A stretch of 60,282 nt of DNA from Zoogloea sp. (GTDB taxonomy: Bacteria; Pseudomonadota; Gammaproteobacteria; Burkholderiales; Rhodocyclaceae). The DNA lies in contig NZ_JAQUVG010000007.1 in NCBI RefSeq assembly GCF_028693495.1, forward strand, positions 1 through 60,282, in the 5' to 3' direction. The translations under genes and the position numbers were made by a program. Under the pieces are notes generated by a model. It was not told the origin of the DNA, ran no database searches, and saw nothing but the letters and a program-made list of their open reading frames with translations. Below are positions 38,227-46,410 of this stretch, piece after piece (within the stretch, counting starts at the first letter, position 1; each line of letters begins with the position of its first letter).

Positions 38227-38883
38227 ATGCCCCGCTACAGCCACATCCTCTTCGACCTGGACGGCACCCTGATCGACTCCGCCCCCGCCATCCTGGCCAG
38301 CTACCGCGAAGCCTTCGCCCGCTGCGGCGTGGCACCGGCACGCCCCATCGACGAGAGCATCGTCGGCCCGCCCCTCACCGAAACCCTGCAGCTGCTCACC
38401 GGCAGCCACGACCAGGCCCTCATCGGGCGCCTCGCCGAGGGCTTCAAGGCCAGCTACGACCGCGAAGGCTACACCCAGACCGCCGCCTACGCCGGCGTCG
38501 CTGAAATGCTCGAGGCCCTCAAAAGCGCCGGCCTGCAGCTTTCGATCGCCACCAACAAGCGCATCCACCCCACCCGCCTGATCCTCGAGCACCTGGGCTG
38601 GAGCCCCTGCTTCGATCATGTCTACGCCCTTGACCTGTTCGCCCCCCGCCTGCCCCACAAGGCAGCCATGATCGCCCGCCTGCTGGCCGACCACGCGCTG
38701 CCGCAGGACGCCTCCATCTACATCGGCGACCGCAGCGAGGACGGCGAATCGGCCGACGCCAACGGGCTGCCCTTTATTGCGGCGACGTGGGGGTATGGGA
38801 GCATCGAAGCGGCGGCCATGGCCGGACACTGGCGGGCTGCGGCCTCGCCAGCAGAACTCGGCGCAGTTCTGCTGGCAGACTGA
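38227..38883 (+). CDS. HAD-family phosphatase (phosphoglycolate phosphatase-like)
   Basis: A 218-residue HAD hydrolase. Motif I is ILFDLDGTLIDSAP, motif II in SIATNKR, motif III in LPHKAAMIA and motif IV in IYIGDRSEDGESADANG. It resembles Gph but is distinct from the gph gene at 6819; the family includes pyrophosphatase PpaX and phosphoglycolate phosphatases. Divergent from tcdA with an 83-bp gap. Confidence 0.9.
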   Translation: MPRYSHILFDLDGTLIDSAPAILASYREAFARCGVAPARPIDESIVGPPLTETLQLLTGSHDQALIGRLAEGFKASYDREGYTQTAAYAGVAEMLEALKSAGLQLSIATNKRIHPTRLILEHLGWSPCFDHVYALDLFAPRLPHKAAMIARLLADHALPQDASIYIGDRSEDGESADANGLPFIAATWGYGSIEAAAMAGHWRAAASPAELGAVLLAD

Positions 38884-38988
38884 GCGCAAGGCATCGGCTT
38901 GGCATTCAACGGCCGCTTCCACTAGACTCGGATTCCTCATATTTTCCGCCCGGCATGCTGCAGCGTTGGCACCGGGCAGCCACACATC

Positions 38989-39582
38989 ATGCGCCCAGCC
39001 CACCCAACAAGGATCATTCGCCCTGCCCTGTTCCTTGCCGCCATCGCCCTCATGACCAGCAGCCCCGCCGACGCTCGTCGCTTTGGCGGTGGCCGTACTG
39101 TGGGCATGCAGCGTAGCGTCTCGACGCCCCATGCAACGGTAAATACCCCACAAAGTCACCTCGCCCCCTCGGCCACTTACAGCCGGGCCGTGAGCGAACC
39201 TCGTTACGGCAGCAGCGACCTGATGGGCGACGCCGCACGCGTCGCCCTGCGCGCCCGTTACCTGGATGAACAACGCCACCGGGAAGCCGAAATCCTGGAA
39301 CGCCGCCGCGCCGAACGGGCCGCCCGCAACGGTGCCAGCACCCCCTTGGATGAAGCCGGCCCAAACCCCGTCGCCCTCCAGCCCCATCCCGGCCAGCCCT
39401 CCGCAGAGCCGGCCTCGCCGCCACCGAATCGCGCCCCACGCCCGGCCGATCCAAGCTTTGCCCGCCTCACCGGCAGTACAGCCTCAACGGGCCCCACATG
39501 CGAGTTCAAGCCCGTCATGGCGGACCGGGACTACCTCGCCTGTGGTATCACGCCTCCGGGCTTTCGGGCTGACCTGCGCTGA
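38989..39582 (+). CDS. Small secreted protein with an RRFGGGR-V-GMQR head
   Basis: A 197-residue protein with a signal peptide (about residues 1-29, ending SPADA). The mature start RRFGGGRTVGMQR resembles the conserved head of proteobacterial Tim44-like exported proteins (GGGKSxGMQR), but no Tim44 domain follows. The middle holds a charged helix (YLDEQRHREAEILERRRAER) and the rest is Pro/Ala-rich and disordered. The C-terminal TCEFKPVMADRDYLACG has two Cys that could pair. Function unknown. Confidence 0.7.
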   Translation: MRPAHPTRIIRPALFLAAIALMTSSPADARRFGGGRTVGMQRSVSTPHATVNTPQSHLAPSATYSRAVSEPRYGSSDLMGDAARVALRARYLDEQRHREAEILERRRAERAARNGASTPLDEAGPNPVALQPHPGQPSAEPASPPPNRAPRPADPSFARLTGSTASTGPTCEFKPVMADRDYLACGITPPGFRADLR

Positions 39583-39612
39583 GCCCCTTGCGGCCATCCC
39601 GCTCCACACATC

Positions 39613-39775
39613 TCACCTCTCCCCGAACCGCCGCGCATAGCGGGTGTCTTCGGCGAAGACGGCGACCTCCTGGAGACCCGGCGGATGGGTTGGCTCCTGA
39701 CTCGCTATCGTGTCGGCAAGCCAGAAAACCGCAGCACTGGGCGATCAGGCGCAGCACGGTGTACAGGGGTGGCAT
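39613..39775 (-). pseudogene. Decayed C-terminal tail of an IS4-family transposase
   Basis: On the minus strand MPPLYTVLRLIAQCCGFLA resembles the IS4/Tn5-type transposase tail PPL..VLRLIAxLGGFLxR. After RHDSES the frame must shift by one base to continue with PPGLQEVAVFAEDTRYARR, which fits the terminal GLQ-helix of the same family, then TGA at 39613. The region is frameshifted and lacks the DDE core, so only a fragment remains. No inverted repeats or target duplication are evident. Call by motif memory, without a search. Confidence 0.5.
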
Positions 39776-39955
39776 AGCAGCCACCTCCCCCAGACAAGCG
39801 GCCCCTTCGGCACCGTCTTCACGATGGCCGCATGCATCAAAGCCACATGAGCAGCGGATATACCGCCCGCCAACCCTGCAGCCCCTCGTGCCCCCGCCCT
39901 GCAAGCCTGTCGGTAGCCCGCAACAGATCCTGACCAATAGCGTGATTGCTGCAGC

Positions 39956-39982
39956 TAAAGCTTTGTTTTTTTACGCCGCTAT
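39956..39982 (+). promoter_or_regulatory. Upstream sigma-28 promoter (P1) of fliC
   Basis: TAAAGCTT at 39956-39963, an 11-bp spacer and GCCGCTAT at 39975-39982. It matches 7 of 8 and 6 of 8 of the FliA consensus with exact spacing. It lies 190 bp before the fliC ATG and 96 bp upstream of a second such promoter. Confidence 0.55.
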
Positions 39983-40021
39983 CAAAAGCCAAGCGGTAAT
40001 CCGGCCTCGATTTGGGTAGGC

Positions 40022-40050
40022 GACATTCTTACAAAATGTCAATATTTTTT
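40022..40050 (+). terminator. AT-rich hairpin plus T-run between the two fliC promoters
   Basis: GACATT and AATGTC make a 6-bp stem with a 7-nt loop, followed by AATATTTTTT. This resembles a weak intrinsic terminator that would act on transcripts from P1. It is also directly upstream of P2, so the A/T tract could instead serve as an UP element. Confidence 0.35.
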
Positions 40051-40051
40051 C

Positions 40052-40078
40052 TAAAGTTGATTCGGGCGGTTCCGTTAA
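40052..40078 (+). promoter_or_regulatory. Proximal sigma-28 promoter (P2) of fliC
   Basis: TAAAGTTG at 40052-40059, an 11-bp spacer and TCCGTTAA at 40071-40078 match FliA consensus at 7 of 8 and 6 of 8. It gives a leader of about 85 nt that carries AAGGAG before the fliC ATG. Confidence 0.75.
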
Positions 40079-40171
40079 TGGTCTCAACGGCGGTTGCCTT
40101 ACTCACACCGGGCAAGGCGAACCAAAGTTAAGCTGAAACGCTTATCTTGAACGGAATTAAGGAGAACCATC

Positions 40172-41707
40172 ATGGCAATGGGCATCAACACCAACGTCGC
40201 TTCGCTCAACGCGCAACGCAACCTCACTTCGTCGCAAACCGGGCTGGCAAATTCGCTGCAACGCCTGTCCTCCGGCCTGCGCATCAACAGCGCCAAGGAC
40301 GACGCGGCCGGCCTGGCGATCAGCGACCGCATGACCGCCCAGATCAACGGCCTCAACCAGGCTGCCCGCAACGCCAACGATGGCATCTCCCTGGCCCAGA
40401 CCGCCGAAGGTGGCCTCGGCACCGCCACCGACATCCTGCAACGCATGCGCACCCTGGCCGTGCAGTCCGCCAACGGCACCAACTCCGCCTCCGACCGCGC
40501 CTCGCTGCAGGCCGAAGTGGGCCAGCTGCAACAGGAGCTCAACCGCGTCGCCAGCACGACCCAGTTCAACGGCCAGAACATCCTGGACGGCTCGCTCAAC
40601 AACGCCCAGTTCCAGGTCGGCGCCAACGCCAACCAGACGATCAATTTCTCGATCGGCAGCGCCGCGGCAACGGCTATCGGCAACAACAAGGTCGCCACCA
40701 CCGATGCCGCAGCGACACTTCTGTCCGAAGCACATAAATCTGCGACCGCGGATACGATTGAAGCCAACACCTTCCTGGCGCAGGCCATCACCATCCAAGG
40801 TAACGGCAGCTCTTCGACCATCCCCAACACGACACTTACTGTCGGGTCGTCGGGCCATGATGTCGCAGCAGCGATAAACGCCGCAGCGGGTAGCACCGGA
40901 GTGACCGCCACGGCCAGCACCAGCGCAACTCTTGGTGGTTTTGCGGCTGGCAACGTCAGTCTGACGCTTCAAGGCGCGCCCACCTCGGCAGGTGCAGCCA
41001 ACCCCGTCACGATCAACGCGACGCTCGCCAACGCTACCGATCTGTCCGGCCTGATCAGCGCGATCAACACTCAAACCGGCTCCACCGGCATTGCGGCGGT
41101 CGCAGGCAAGACGGCTGGTACCATCGAACTCACCCAGTCCCAGGGCTACGACATCGGCGTCATGAACAACACGGCCTCCACGGCCTTGACGGTCACGGGC
41201 CTCAAATCCGACGGCACTGCGGGTACGACCCAAACACTCGCGGGCACCGGCAACGCCGGCAATGCGGCAACGGTAGGCGCGTCCGTCAGCTTCAGCGGCC
41301 CGTCCAACTTCACGGTCAGCACCAGCGTTGCCAACTCCGGGCTGTTCGCCGCGACGACCGCCAACGCGAGCACGCTGAACGCCGTTGGGTCGATCGACCT
41401 CACGAAGATGTCCGGCAACACCCCCCAAGGCGCAAATGACGCAATCGCGGTGATCGACTCGGCCCTCGCCAACATCGACAACGCCCGCGCCAACCTGGGT
41501 GCGATGCAGAACCGCTTCACGACCACGATCGCGAACCTGAGCACCACGTCCGAGAACCTGTCGGCATCCCGCAGCCGCATCCAGGACACCGACTTCGCGG
41601 CGGAAACGGCCAACATGACCCGCAACCAGATCCTGCAGCAGGCCGGTACCGCGATGCTGGCCCAGGCCAACCAGCTGCCGCAGAGCGTGCTCAGCCTGCT
41701 GAAGTAA
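40172..41707 (+). CDS. fliC: Flagellin
   Basis: A 511-residue filament protein. The conserved D0/D1 N-terminus ([19 protein letters not shown], then [19 protein letters not shown]) and C-terminus ([19 protein letters not shown], ending [11 protein letters not shown]) are intact. Between about residues 180 and 410 lies a Ser/Thr/Ala-rich variable D2/D3 region with many small residues. The start has AAGGAGAACCATC upstream. It is under two sigma-28 promoters and is followed by a strong hairpin, which fits a highly expressed monocistronic flagellin message before flaG. Confidence 0.97.
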   Translation: MAMGINTNVASLNAQRNLTSSQTGLANSLQRLSSGLRINSAKDDAAGLAISDRMTAQINGLNQAARNANDGISLAQTAEGGLGTATDILQRMRTLAVQSANGTNSASDRASLQAEVGQLQQELNRVASTTQFNGQNILDGSLNNAQFQVGANANQTINFSIGSAAATAIGNNKVATTDAAATLLSEAHKSATADTIEANTFLAQAITIQGNGSSSTIPNTTLTVGSSGHDVAAAINAAAGSTGVTATASTSATLGGFAAGNVSLTLQGAPTSAGAANPVTINATLANATDLSGLISAINTQTGSTGIAAVAGKTAGTIELTQSQGYDIGVMNNTASTALTVTGLKSDGTAGTTQTLAGTGNAGNAATVGASVSFSGPSNFTVSTSVANSGLFAATTANASTLNAVGSIDLTKMSGNTPQGANDAIAVIDSALANIDNARANLGAMQNRFTTTIANLSTTSENLSASRSRIQDTDFAAETANMTRNQILQQAGTAMLAQANQLPQSVLSLLK

Positions 41708-41735
41708 TCACCCTCGGCCTGTAAAGGCATGAGAA

Positions 41736-41770
41736 TGCGGCGCCGGAGTCCTTCAAGGTCCGGCGCCGCA
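41736..41770 (+). terminator. Strong hairpin after fliC
   Basis: TGCGGCGCCGGA and TCCGGCGCCGCA form a 12-bp perfect stem with an 11-nt loop, 29 bp after the flagellin stop. There is no T-tract, so it may partly terminate or stabilise the fliC message while allowing read-through to flaG. Confidence 0.6.
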
Positions 41771-41789
41771 CGCACGAGAGGAGTGCATC

Positions 41790-42164
41790 ATGGAAATCCG
41801 CAACGTCGCAAGCAGCGTGCAACCGCCGCCTCAGGCAACGGCCACCGCAGCAGGCAACGCCGCCCGCAGTCCGGCGGCGACCCCGCTCGGCGCCACCGGC
41901 GAAACGCCTGGCGTCACCACCACGCAGACGGCGAAGCCCACTCTCGATCAGGTCAAGCAGGCTGTCGATCAGGTCCAGCAGATTGTCCGCCCCCTTGCCC
42001 AGAGCTTGCAGTTCTCGATTGACGAGGACACCCACAATACCGTGGTCAAGATTGTCGACACCGAGACCAACAAGGTTATCCGCCAGATACCCTCCGAGGA
42101 GATGCTGCAGATGGCCAAGGCCCTCGACAAGTTCACCGGGTTGCTGATGAAGCAACAGGCCTGA
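41790..42164 (+). CDS. flaG: Flagellar protein FlaG
   Basis: A 124-residue protein with a disordered Ala/Thr/Pro-rich first half and the FlaG domain in the second (LQFSIDEDTHNTVVKIVDTE, then VIRQIPSEEMLQMAK). FlaG affects filament length in polar flagella. GGAG precedes the start. It lies between fliC and fliD, the usual order in Pseudomonas and many betaproteobacteria. Confidence 0.93.
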   Translation: MEIRNVASSVQPPPQATATAAGNAARSPAATPLGATGETPGVTTTQTAKPTLDQVKQAVDQVQQIVRPLAQSLQFSIDEDTHNTVVKIVDTETNKVIRQIPSEEMLQMAKALDKFTGLLMKQQA

Positions 42165-42276
42165 CGCATCCACCGATCGTTCCTGCTACGGCGGCTCGAC
42201 ATCCGGATGTCGCTACACGGCGGCGCAAAGACTGGCATGCCGCTTGCTCGAAAATGGGAAATTCTGCTTGTGGGGC

Positions 42277-42303
42277 TCAAGTTCTCGCCTTGAATTCCGT
42301 AAG
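42277..42303 (+). promoter_or_regulatory. Probable sigma-28 promoter of fliD
   Basis: TCAAGTTC at 42277-42284, an 11-bp spacer and TCCGTAAG at 42296-42303. The -35 matches 6 of 8 and the -10 is weaker (4 of 8), but spacing is exact and the site is 42 bp before the fliD ATG. Confidence 0.4.
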
Positions 42304-42344
42304 CTTTTCCATAAAAGGTTGTTTGTGGCGAAACGAGGTTCCTC

Positions 42345-43769
42345 ATGGCTAGCATCTCCTCCTTAGGCTCCGGCTCCGGGCTCGACCTGCAGGGGCTCCT
42401 GACAAAGCTCATGGCGGCAGAGCAGGCGCCGCTTACGCTGCTCAACAAGCGCGAAGCCAAATTTCAAGCCAGCATTTCAGCGCTGGGCTCCTTGAAGGGC
42501 GGGCTGGCCTCCCTGCAAACTGCCGCGGCGGCACTCAGCCCCGAGAGCACCAAGACGGCAACGGCAAAGTTCTCCACTTACCAGGCAAATGTTGCCGACA
42601 GCACCATTGCCACCGTTGCCACCAGCAGTTCTGCGGTCGCCGGCAGCTACAGCCTTGAAGTCACCGCGCTAGCTTCGGCCCAGCGCCAGGCCCTGGGCAC
42701 GACCTACGGCGCGACTGACCCGGTGATCGATTTCGGGGGTAACGCCACCCGCACCCTCACCCTGACCAAAGGTAGTGGTCCGTCGGCAAGCTCCGTGGAC
42801 ATCACGCTGGACAGCACCAAGAACACCCTCGGCGACCTGCGCGACGCCATCAACAAGGCCGCGGCAGGCGTCTCCGCGGTGATCGTCACCGGCGCCGACA
42901 ACAAACAGAACCTGCTGCTTACAGCCACCGACACCGGCACGGCCAACGCCGTCACCCTGTCGGGCAACGCAAGTTTTGTCGATCCGTCAGGTGGTGCAGC
43001 CATCGCCGCATCAAGCGCGTTCAGCACCACTCAGACGGCCACCGATGCCGCAGCGAAGATCAACGGGATTGCAGTCAGCGCGTCCGGCAACACGCTGACC
43101 ACCGCGGTGGACGGTCTCACGATCAATCTGCAGAAAACCAACACCGGCAGCCCGACCACGATCACGCTCACCCGCGACACCGGCACGCTCAAGAGCGCCC
43201 TTACCGCCTTCGTCAAGAATTACAACGACCTCAACAGCAGCATGGCCGCGCTGGGCAACTACGACGCCACCACCAAGAGCGCCGGAGCACTCAACGGCGA
43301 TGCGACGCTGCGGACCGCCAGGAGCCAGGTCCGCGGTGTACTGGACAACGTGCCGAGTTCGCTCAGCGGGGCCGCATATAAAAACCTAAGCGACATAGGC
43401 ATCAGCGTCGACAAAGCCGGGGTGATGTCCCTGGACAACGCCAAGCTGCAAAAGGCCATCGACACCAATTTCGGTGCGGTGGCCGAACTGGCCGGCGCCT
43501 ACGGCAGCCGCATCAAGAGCGTCACCGACAGCCTGCTCTCGAGCAGTGGATCGATCAGCGCAAAGATTGACGGCATCAACCGTTCGGTGGCCCTCATCGA
43601 CAAGCAGCGCGACGCATTGAGCCTGCGCCTGACCGCCATCGAAAAACAATATCGCGCCCAATTCACCGCGCTCGACACGGCGATCGCCAGCATGCAGAAC
43701 ACCAGCTCTTACCTCACCCAGCAGCTGGTCGGCATCTCCAACATTACCAACTACAACAGCAACAACTAA
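42345..43769 (+). CDS. fliD: Flagellar filament cap protein
   Basis: A 474-residue FliD (HAP2). The N-terminus (MASISSLGSGSGLDLQGLL, then TKLMAAEQAPL) and coiled coils at both ends are typical. The C-terminal domain runs through LDNVPSSLSGAAYKNLSDIG and ends with AQFTALDTAIASMQNTSSYL. It forms the pentameric cap that folds flagellin at the filament tip. Followed 19 bp later by fliS. Confidence 0.95.
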   Translation: MASISSLGSGSGLDLQGLLTKLMAAEQAPLTLLNKREAKFQASISALGSLKGGLASLQTAAAALSPESTKTATAKFSTYQANVADSTIATVATSSSAVAGSYSLEVTALASAQRQALGTTYGATDPVIDFGGNATRTLTLTKGSGPSASSVDITLDSTKNTLGDLRDAINKAAAGVSAVIVTGADNKQNLLLTATDTGTANAVTLSGNASFVDPSGGAAIAASSAFSTTQTATDAAAKINGIAVSASGNTLTTAVDGLTINLQKTNTGSPTTITLTRDTGTLKSALTAFVKNYNDLNSSMAALGNYDATTKSAGALNGDATLRTARSQVRGVLDNVPSSLSGAAYKNLSDIGISVDKAGVMSLDNAKLQKAIDTNFGAVAELAGAYGSRIKSVTDSLLSSSGSISAKIDGINRSVALIDKQRDALSLRLTAIEKQYRAQFTALDTAIASMQNTSSYLTQQLVGISNITNYNSNN

Positions 43770-43788
43770 CCGTCTGCCGGAGAGAAAC

Positions 43789-44187
43789 ATGTCTTTTGGC
43801 TTTGCCCCGCGCGCCGCCAACGCCTACGCCCAAGTGGGGCTGGAAACCGGCGTCTCCGACGCCGACCCGCACAAGCTGATCCTGATGCTGTTCGAAGGCG
43901 CACTGCTCAGCATCGCCACCGCCTCGGCGGCCATCGACAGCAAGGACATCCCGGGCAAGGGCATGGCGATCTCCAAGGCCATCGAGATCATCAACGATGG
44001 GCTCAAGCTCAGCCTCGACTACGAAGCCGGCGGCGAACTCGCCGAACGTCTGGGTGCCCTCTACGACTACATGACGAACCGGCTGCTGTACGCCAACCTC
44101 CACACCAGCCGCCCGGCCCTCGAAGAGGTGGCGGGCCTGCTCCGCGATATAAAAGGTGCCTGGGAATCCATTGGCACCACGGTTTAA
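43789..44187 (+). CDS. fliS: Flagellin export chaperone
   Basis: A 132-residue four-helix protein. The family blocks NAYAQVGLETGVSDADPHKL and LILMLFEGALLSI are near the start, with a helix containing AISKAIEIINDGL. It binds the flagellin C-terminus in the cytoplasm before export. It lies between fliD and fliT, separated by 19 and 31 bp, so fliD-fliS-fliT is one operon. Confidence 0.95.
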   Translation: MSFGFAPRAANAYAQVGLETGVSDADPHKLILMLFEGALLSIATASAAIDSKDIPGKGMAISKAIEIINDGLKLSLDYEAGGELAERLGALYDYMTNRLLYANLHTSRPALEEVAGLLRDIKGAWESIGTTV

Positions 44188-44218
44188 CTCATTCACCACG
44201 CGCCCCCGGAGACATTTC

Positions 44219-44563
44219 ATGAGTTCCCTCGCCCTCCTGGAACAGATGAGCACCTACTCGACCGAGATGGTGGATGCCGCCCGCGCCAACGACTGGGACC
44301 GCCTCACCCGCCTCGAGCGGCAGGTGGCTTCCCTGCGTGACCGCATGGGCGTGGAAGACGCCCTGGGAGCGCCCGGACGCGGCCTGCGGATGTCGGAAGA
44401 AGAAAAGCAGCAGAAGGTTGCCCTGATCCGCCGCATCCTCGATGACGACAAGGAGGTTCGCGTTCATACCGAGCCCTGGATGGACAGCGTGCGCAAGATG
44501 CTTGGCGGCACCGCCCAGGAAAGCAAGGTGCGCAAGCTCTACAGCAGCAACGAAGGAAGCTGA
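44219..44563 (+). CDS. fliT: Flagellar protein FliT
   Basis: A 114-residue helical protein. Helices SSLALLEQMSTYSTEMVDAA and WDRLTRLERQVASLRDRM, then EKQQKVALIRRILDDDKEV, fit FliT, the export chaperone for FliD and, in enterobacteria, an FlhDC antagonist. Assignment relies mainly on length and position after fliS, since the family is diverse. CGGAGACATTTC precedes the ATG. Confidence 0.8.
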   Translation: MSSLALLEQMSTYSTEMVDAARANDWDRLTRLERQVASLRDRMGVEDALGAPGRGLRMSEEEKQQKVALIRRILDDDKEVRVHTEPWMDSVRKMLGGTAQESKVRKLYSSNEGS

Positions 44564-44585
44564 GCCCCGGACGGGCGGTGCGACC

Positions 44586-45743
44586 ATGATCCCCGGAGAT
44601 CTCGCGACCCGCCTGCGGATGCTCACCGAAGCCAGCTTCTTCAGCACCGAGCCCAATCTCGCACCCCTCGCCCGGGTCAAGGCGATCAGCGCCAACCTGC
44701 CCGAGTTCTCCCCGGGCGAGCGGATCACCGCCACGATCCAGCGGGCCAACCAGGATCAGACCTTCCAGGGACGGGTCAATGGAAAGGACGTGATCCTCTC
44801 CATGAACCAGCCGGTCAAGGCCGGTGACACGCTGGAACTGGTGGTTACCCAGGTCACCCCCCGGGGCATCGTGGCCACCCTGGCCAATCCTCCCCCTCCG
44901 GCCGCCAATCAGGCGGCCCTCAGCCAGACTGGCAAGCTGATCAGCTTCCTGCTGACCGGCCAACCCGCCGCCGAAGGCGTGCGCCTGAATGGCGGTCAGC
45001 CGCTGCAGGCGGCCCCCCCGCAAAGTGGAGCCCCCGCCAGCCAGCTGGCCGGGGCCTTGAGCAGCGCAGTGGCCCAGAGCGGCCTCTTTTACGAAGCCCA
45101 CCAGGCGCGCTGGCTCGCCGGCCAGCTGGATACCGCCGCCCTGCGTCTGGAACCCCAGGGCCGTGAGGCTGCGCTGCCCCGCCCCCCAGTGGCGGGCGCG
45201 GGCGTCGGCGCCAGCCCGGCGGCGGCCACGCCGGCAAGCCCAGCGGCAGGTGCGGCCGCCACAACGCCAGGCACCCTGCCAGCGTTGCCTCCTTCCCTGA
45301 GACCGGGGGAAGCCGCCCTTTCTACGCAGGTAGCCGGCGGGGGCATCCGCCCGGACACCAGCGGCCCGGTGGCGGAGCGGCTGGTACCCCTGGTGCATCA
45401 GCAGCTGGACGCCGTGGCGAGCCACCAGATTGCCTGGCAGGGACAGGTCTGGCCAGGCCAGTTCATGGAGTGGGAGATCGAGGACCCGGAAGGGGACGGC
45501 AGCCATCCGGACGATCCTGAATCCACCTGGAACACCACCCTGCGCCTCACCCTGCCCCGGCTGGGAGGGGTGGAGGCGCGGCTGCACCTGACTCCGGCGG
45601 GGGTGGCCCTGCGCCTGATCACCGATCAGGAAGAGACCCGCACCGCACTGCAGGCCGGCCAGGCCCGCCTGGCCGAGGCCCTGGCCGCTGCGAACGTGCC
45701 CCTGACCGGCCTGGTGGCCGAGCGCAAGGCTGACGTCCCATGA
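44586..45743 (+). CDS. FliK-like flagellar hook-length control protein
   Basis: A 385-residue protein. The N-terminal 100 residues are ordered (IQRANQDQTFQGRVNGKDV), the middle is Pro/Ala-rich and disordered (about 205-265), and the C-terminal region about residues 290-375 fits the FliK/Flg_hook domain (WNTTLRLTLPRLGGVEARLH). FliK measures hook length and switches export specificity; this second-type FliK sits with filament genes rather than the hook operon. The stop overlaps the start of the next gene (ATGA), so they are coupled. Confidence 0.8.
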   Translation: MIPGDLATRLRMLTEASFFSTEPNLAPLARVKAISANLPEFSPGERITATIQRANQDQTFQGRVNGKDVILSMNQPVKAGDTLELVVTQVTPRGIVATLANPPPPAANQAALSQTGKLISFLLTGQPAAEGVRLNGGQPLQAAPPQSGAPASQLAGALSSAVAQSGLFYEAHQARWLAGQLDTAALRLEPQGREAALPRPPVAGAGVGASPAAATPASPAAGAAATTPGTLPALPPSLRPGEAALSTQVAGGGIRPDTSGPVAERLVPLVHQQLDAVASHQIAWQGQVWPGQFMEWEIEDPEGDGSHPDDPESTWNTTLRLTLPRLGGVEARLHLTPAGVALRLITDQEETRTALQAGQARLAEALAAANVPLTGLVAERKADVP

Positions 45744-46096
45744 ACAGCCCCGAACAGCCCGCGGAACTGCGCTCCGAAGCCGTGGCCCTGGCCTATCAGG
45801 CGGGCAACGCGGCGCCGACCGTGGTGGCCAAGGGGCGGGGGCTGATTGCCGCCGGCATCATCGCCAAGGCCAAGGAAGCCGGGGTGTATGTGCACGAGTC
45901 CCCCGAGCTGGTGGCCCTGCTGATGCAGGTGGACCTGGATGCCCGGATTCCGCCGGAACTCTATATCGCGGTAGCCGAGCTGCTGGCCTGGCTGTATGCC
46001 CTGGAAGAGGGCGTCCATAACAGGACGGCCCCGAAGTTTCCGGGGCCGTCAGCGGTGCAGCAAGCGGGGCCTGATCAGGCAGCCGGCGGTACGTAG
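45740..46096 (+). CDS. FlhB-tail homologue (EscU/YscU/HrcU C-terminal domain protein)
   Basis: A 118-residue cytosolic protein resembling only the C-terminal domain of Flh[39 protein letters not shown] and [19 protein letters not shown]. The NPTH autocleavage motif is absent; its place reads NAAPTVV. Such FhlX-type proteins often follow FliK-like genes and can complement parts of FlhB function. The last 26 residues after LEEG overlap a perfect terminator hairpin and converge with yggX, so they may be dispensable. Confidence 0.85.
   Translation: MNSPEQPAELRSEAVALAYQAGNAAPTVVAKGRGLIAAGIIAKAKEAGVYVHESPELVALLMQVDLDARIPPELYIAVAELLAWLYALEEGVHNRTAPKFPGPSAVQQAGPDQAAGGT
46024..46050. terminator. Perfect hairpin inside the 3' end of the FlhB-tail gene
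   Basis: GACGGCCCCG and CGGGGCCGTC form a 10-bp perfect stem with a 7-nt loop. It lies within the last codons of the plus-strand gene and 25 bp beyond the yggX stop on the minus strand, so it could terminate both transcripts. Confidence 0.55.
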
Positions 46097-46347
46097 CCGG
46101 CGACCTGATCCGCTCCGCCGCCAAAGAAGTAACGCTCCAGCTGCTCGGCCAGATACTTGCGGGCCCGGGCATCCATCAGGTTGAGACGGTTTTCATTGAT
46201 GAGCATGGTCTGGTGCTTGACCCATTGCTGCCAGGCCTCCTTGGAGACGTTCTCGTACACCTTCTTGCCCAGTTCGCCGGGCAGGGGCGGTAGATCCAGA
46301 CCTTCGGCCTCGCGACCGAGCTTCACACAATTGACCATGCGTGCCAT
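46075..46347 (-). CDS. yggX: Probable Fe(2+)-trafficking protein
   Basis: A 90-residue protein matching Ygg[39 protein letters not shown] and [18 protein letters not shown]. The single Cys in VNCVKL is the conserved one linked to protecting Fe-S clusters from oxidants. It is convergent with the FlhB-tail gene, overlapping it by 22 bp. Confidence 0.95.
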   Translation of the reverse strand: MARMVNCVKLGREAEGLDLPPLPGELGKKVYENVSKEAWQQWVKHQTMLINENRLNLMDARARKYLAEQLERYFFGGGADQVAGYVPPAA

Positions 46348-46410
46348 TTGTTACCTCTCGAGTGGGGAAATCCGGGTCGGCCTGGCCGACTCCGCTGAAA
46401 CCCCGTGATT

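Noticed and set aside
39588-40019. Plus-strand 143-codon frame before fliC.
   Set aside because: It has no ribosome-binding site or protein-like composition, and the minus strand shows a transposase-like tail across the same bases.
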